This document shows positions 22,172 through 22,201 of a stretch of DNA of 22,201 bases, one piece after another. The notes beneath the pieces were generated by a model. The model was not told the origin of the DNA. It ran no database searches and worked only from the letters and a program-made list of their open reading frames with translations. The stretch is from NCBI GenBank assembly GCA_003224835.1, contig QHZX01000160.1, positions 1-22,201 on the forward strand. The letters run 5' to 3'. The translations under genes and the position numbers were made by a program. Within the stretch, counting starts at the first letter, position 1. The number at the start of each line of letters is the position of its first letter. This DNA is from Acidobacteriota bacterium. GTDB taxonomy: Bacteria; Acidobacteriota; Terriglobia; Terriglobales; Acidobacteriaceae.

Positions 22172-22201
22172 ATGAAGATATACAGCCTCATAGGCTATTT
22201 G
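22172..22201 (+). CDS. Possible start of a gene cut by the window edge
   Basis: ATG 22172 is preceded by GGGAGG (22161-22166) at 5-nt spacing, and ten codons (MKIYSLIGYL) stay open to the last base. The hydrophobic start could be a signal or membrane segment. Too short to identify. Confidence 0.35.
   Translation, partial: MKIYSLIGYL

Overview
The window looks like a chromosomal segment of an acidobacterium (Acidobacteriota, probably class Terriglobia). This is an inference from gene content and moderately high GC. The supporting content is a very large Oar-like TonB-dependent receptor with an N-terminal carboxypeptidase-regulatory domain, a degenerate-receiver/PilZ protein, a HAMP-SpoIIE (RsbU-like) phosphatase, an ECF sigma / zinc-finger anti-sigma / DUF3106 operon, a bacterial M2 (ACE-like) peptidase and several small secreted proteins of a type common in that phylum. 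I see no phage, plasmid, IS, CRISPR or integrase genes.

Layout. Positions 1-3026 (+) hold the conserved membrane-biogenesis cluster rnpA (5' truncated by the window edge), yidD, yidC and jag/khpB, followed by a small three-helix membrane protein (3061-3486). On the minus strand lie a DUF2905 membrane protein and rpmE, separated by two hairpins. A secreted M2 peptidase (4215-6014, +) converges on a receiver/PilZ gene (minus). Next is the receptor (7024-10485, minus) with a terminator-like hairpin downstream, then tRNA-Glu(CTC), a small OB-fold-like lipoprotein and a membrane-bound PP2C/SpoIIE phosphatase (11702-13861, minus). The 3' end of the phosphatase gene is followed by an old, diverged tandem copy of that end. 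On the plus strand follow a secreted protein of unknown function, a broken thioredoxin reductase gene (internal deletion with frameshift), a TonB-C-domain protein and a monofunctional proline dehydrogenase. On the minus strand is the operon ECF sigma factor -> ZAS anti-sigma -> DUF3106 protein built of 18-residue repeats. The right end (19589-21742, +) is a five-gene operon: ArsR-family regulator, VOC protein, SRPBCC/AHSA1 protein, small two-helix membrane protein, DUF4256. Its promoter carries a tandem direct repeat that looks like the regulator's operator. The last ~430 bases hold an unassigned open frame, a palindromic repeat and the first ten codons of what may be another gene.

How the parts work together. 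yidD/yidC insert inner-membrane proteins, and khpB is an RNA-binding partner always found near them. The sigma/anti-sigma pair should control an envelope response that includes the DUF3106 protein. The right-hand operon looks like a self-repressed ArsR cassette. The most unusual items are the trxB lesion, the fossil tandem copy of the phosphatase 3' end whose aligned coding differences are all third-position, the repeat architecture of the DUF3106 protein within an ECF operon, and the operator-like repeat in the arsR-type promoter. I did not find a clearly new multi-gene system. The two operons at 17093-19344 and 19589-21742 are the best candidates for unexplored biology.
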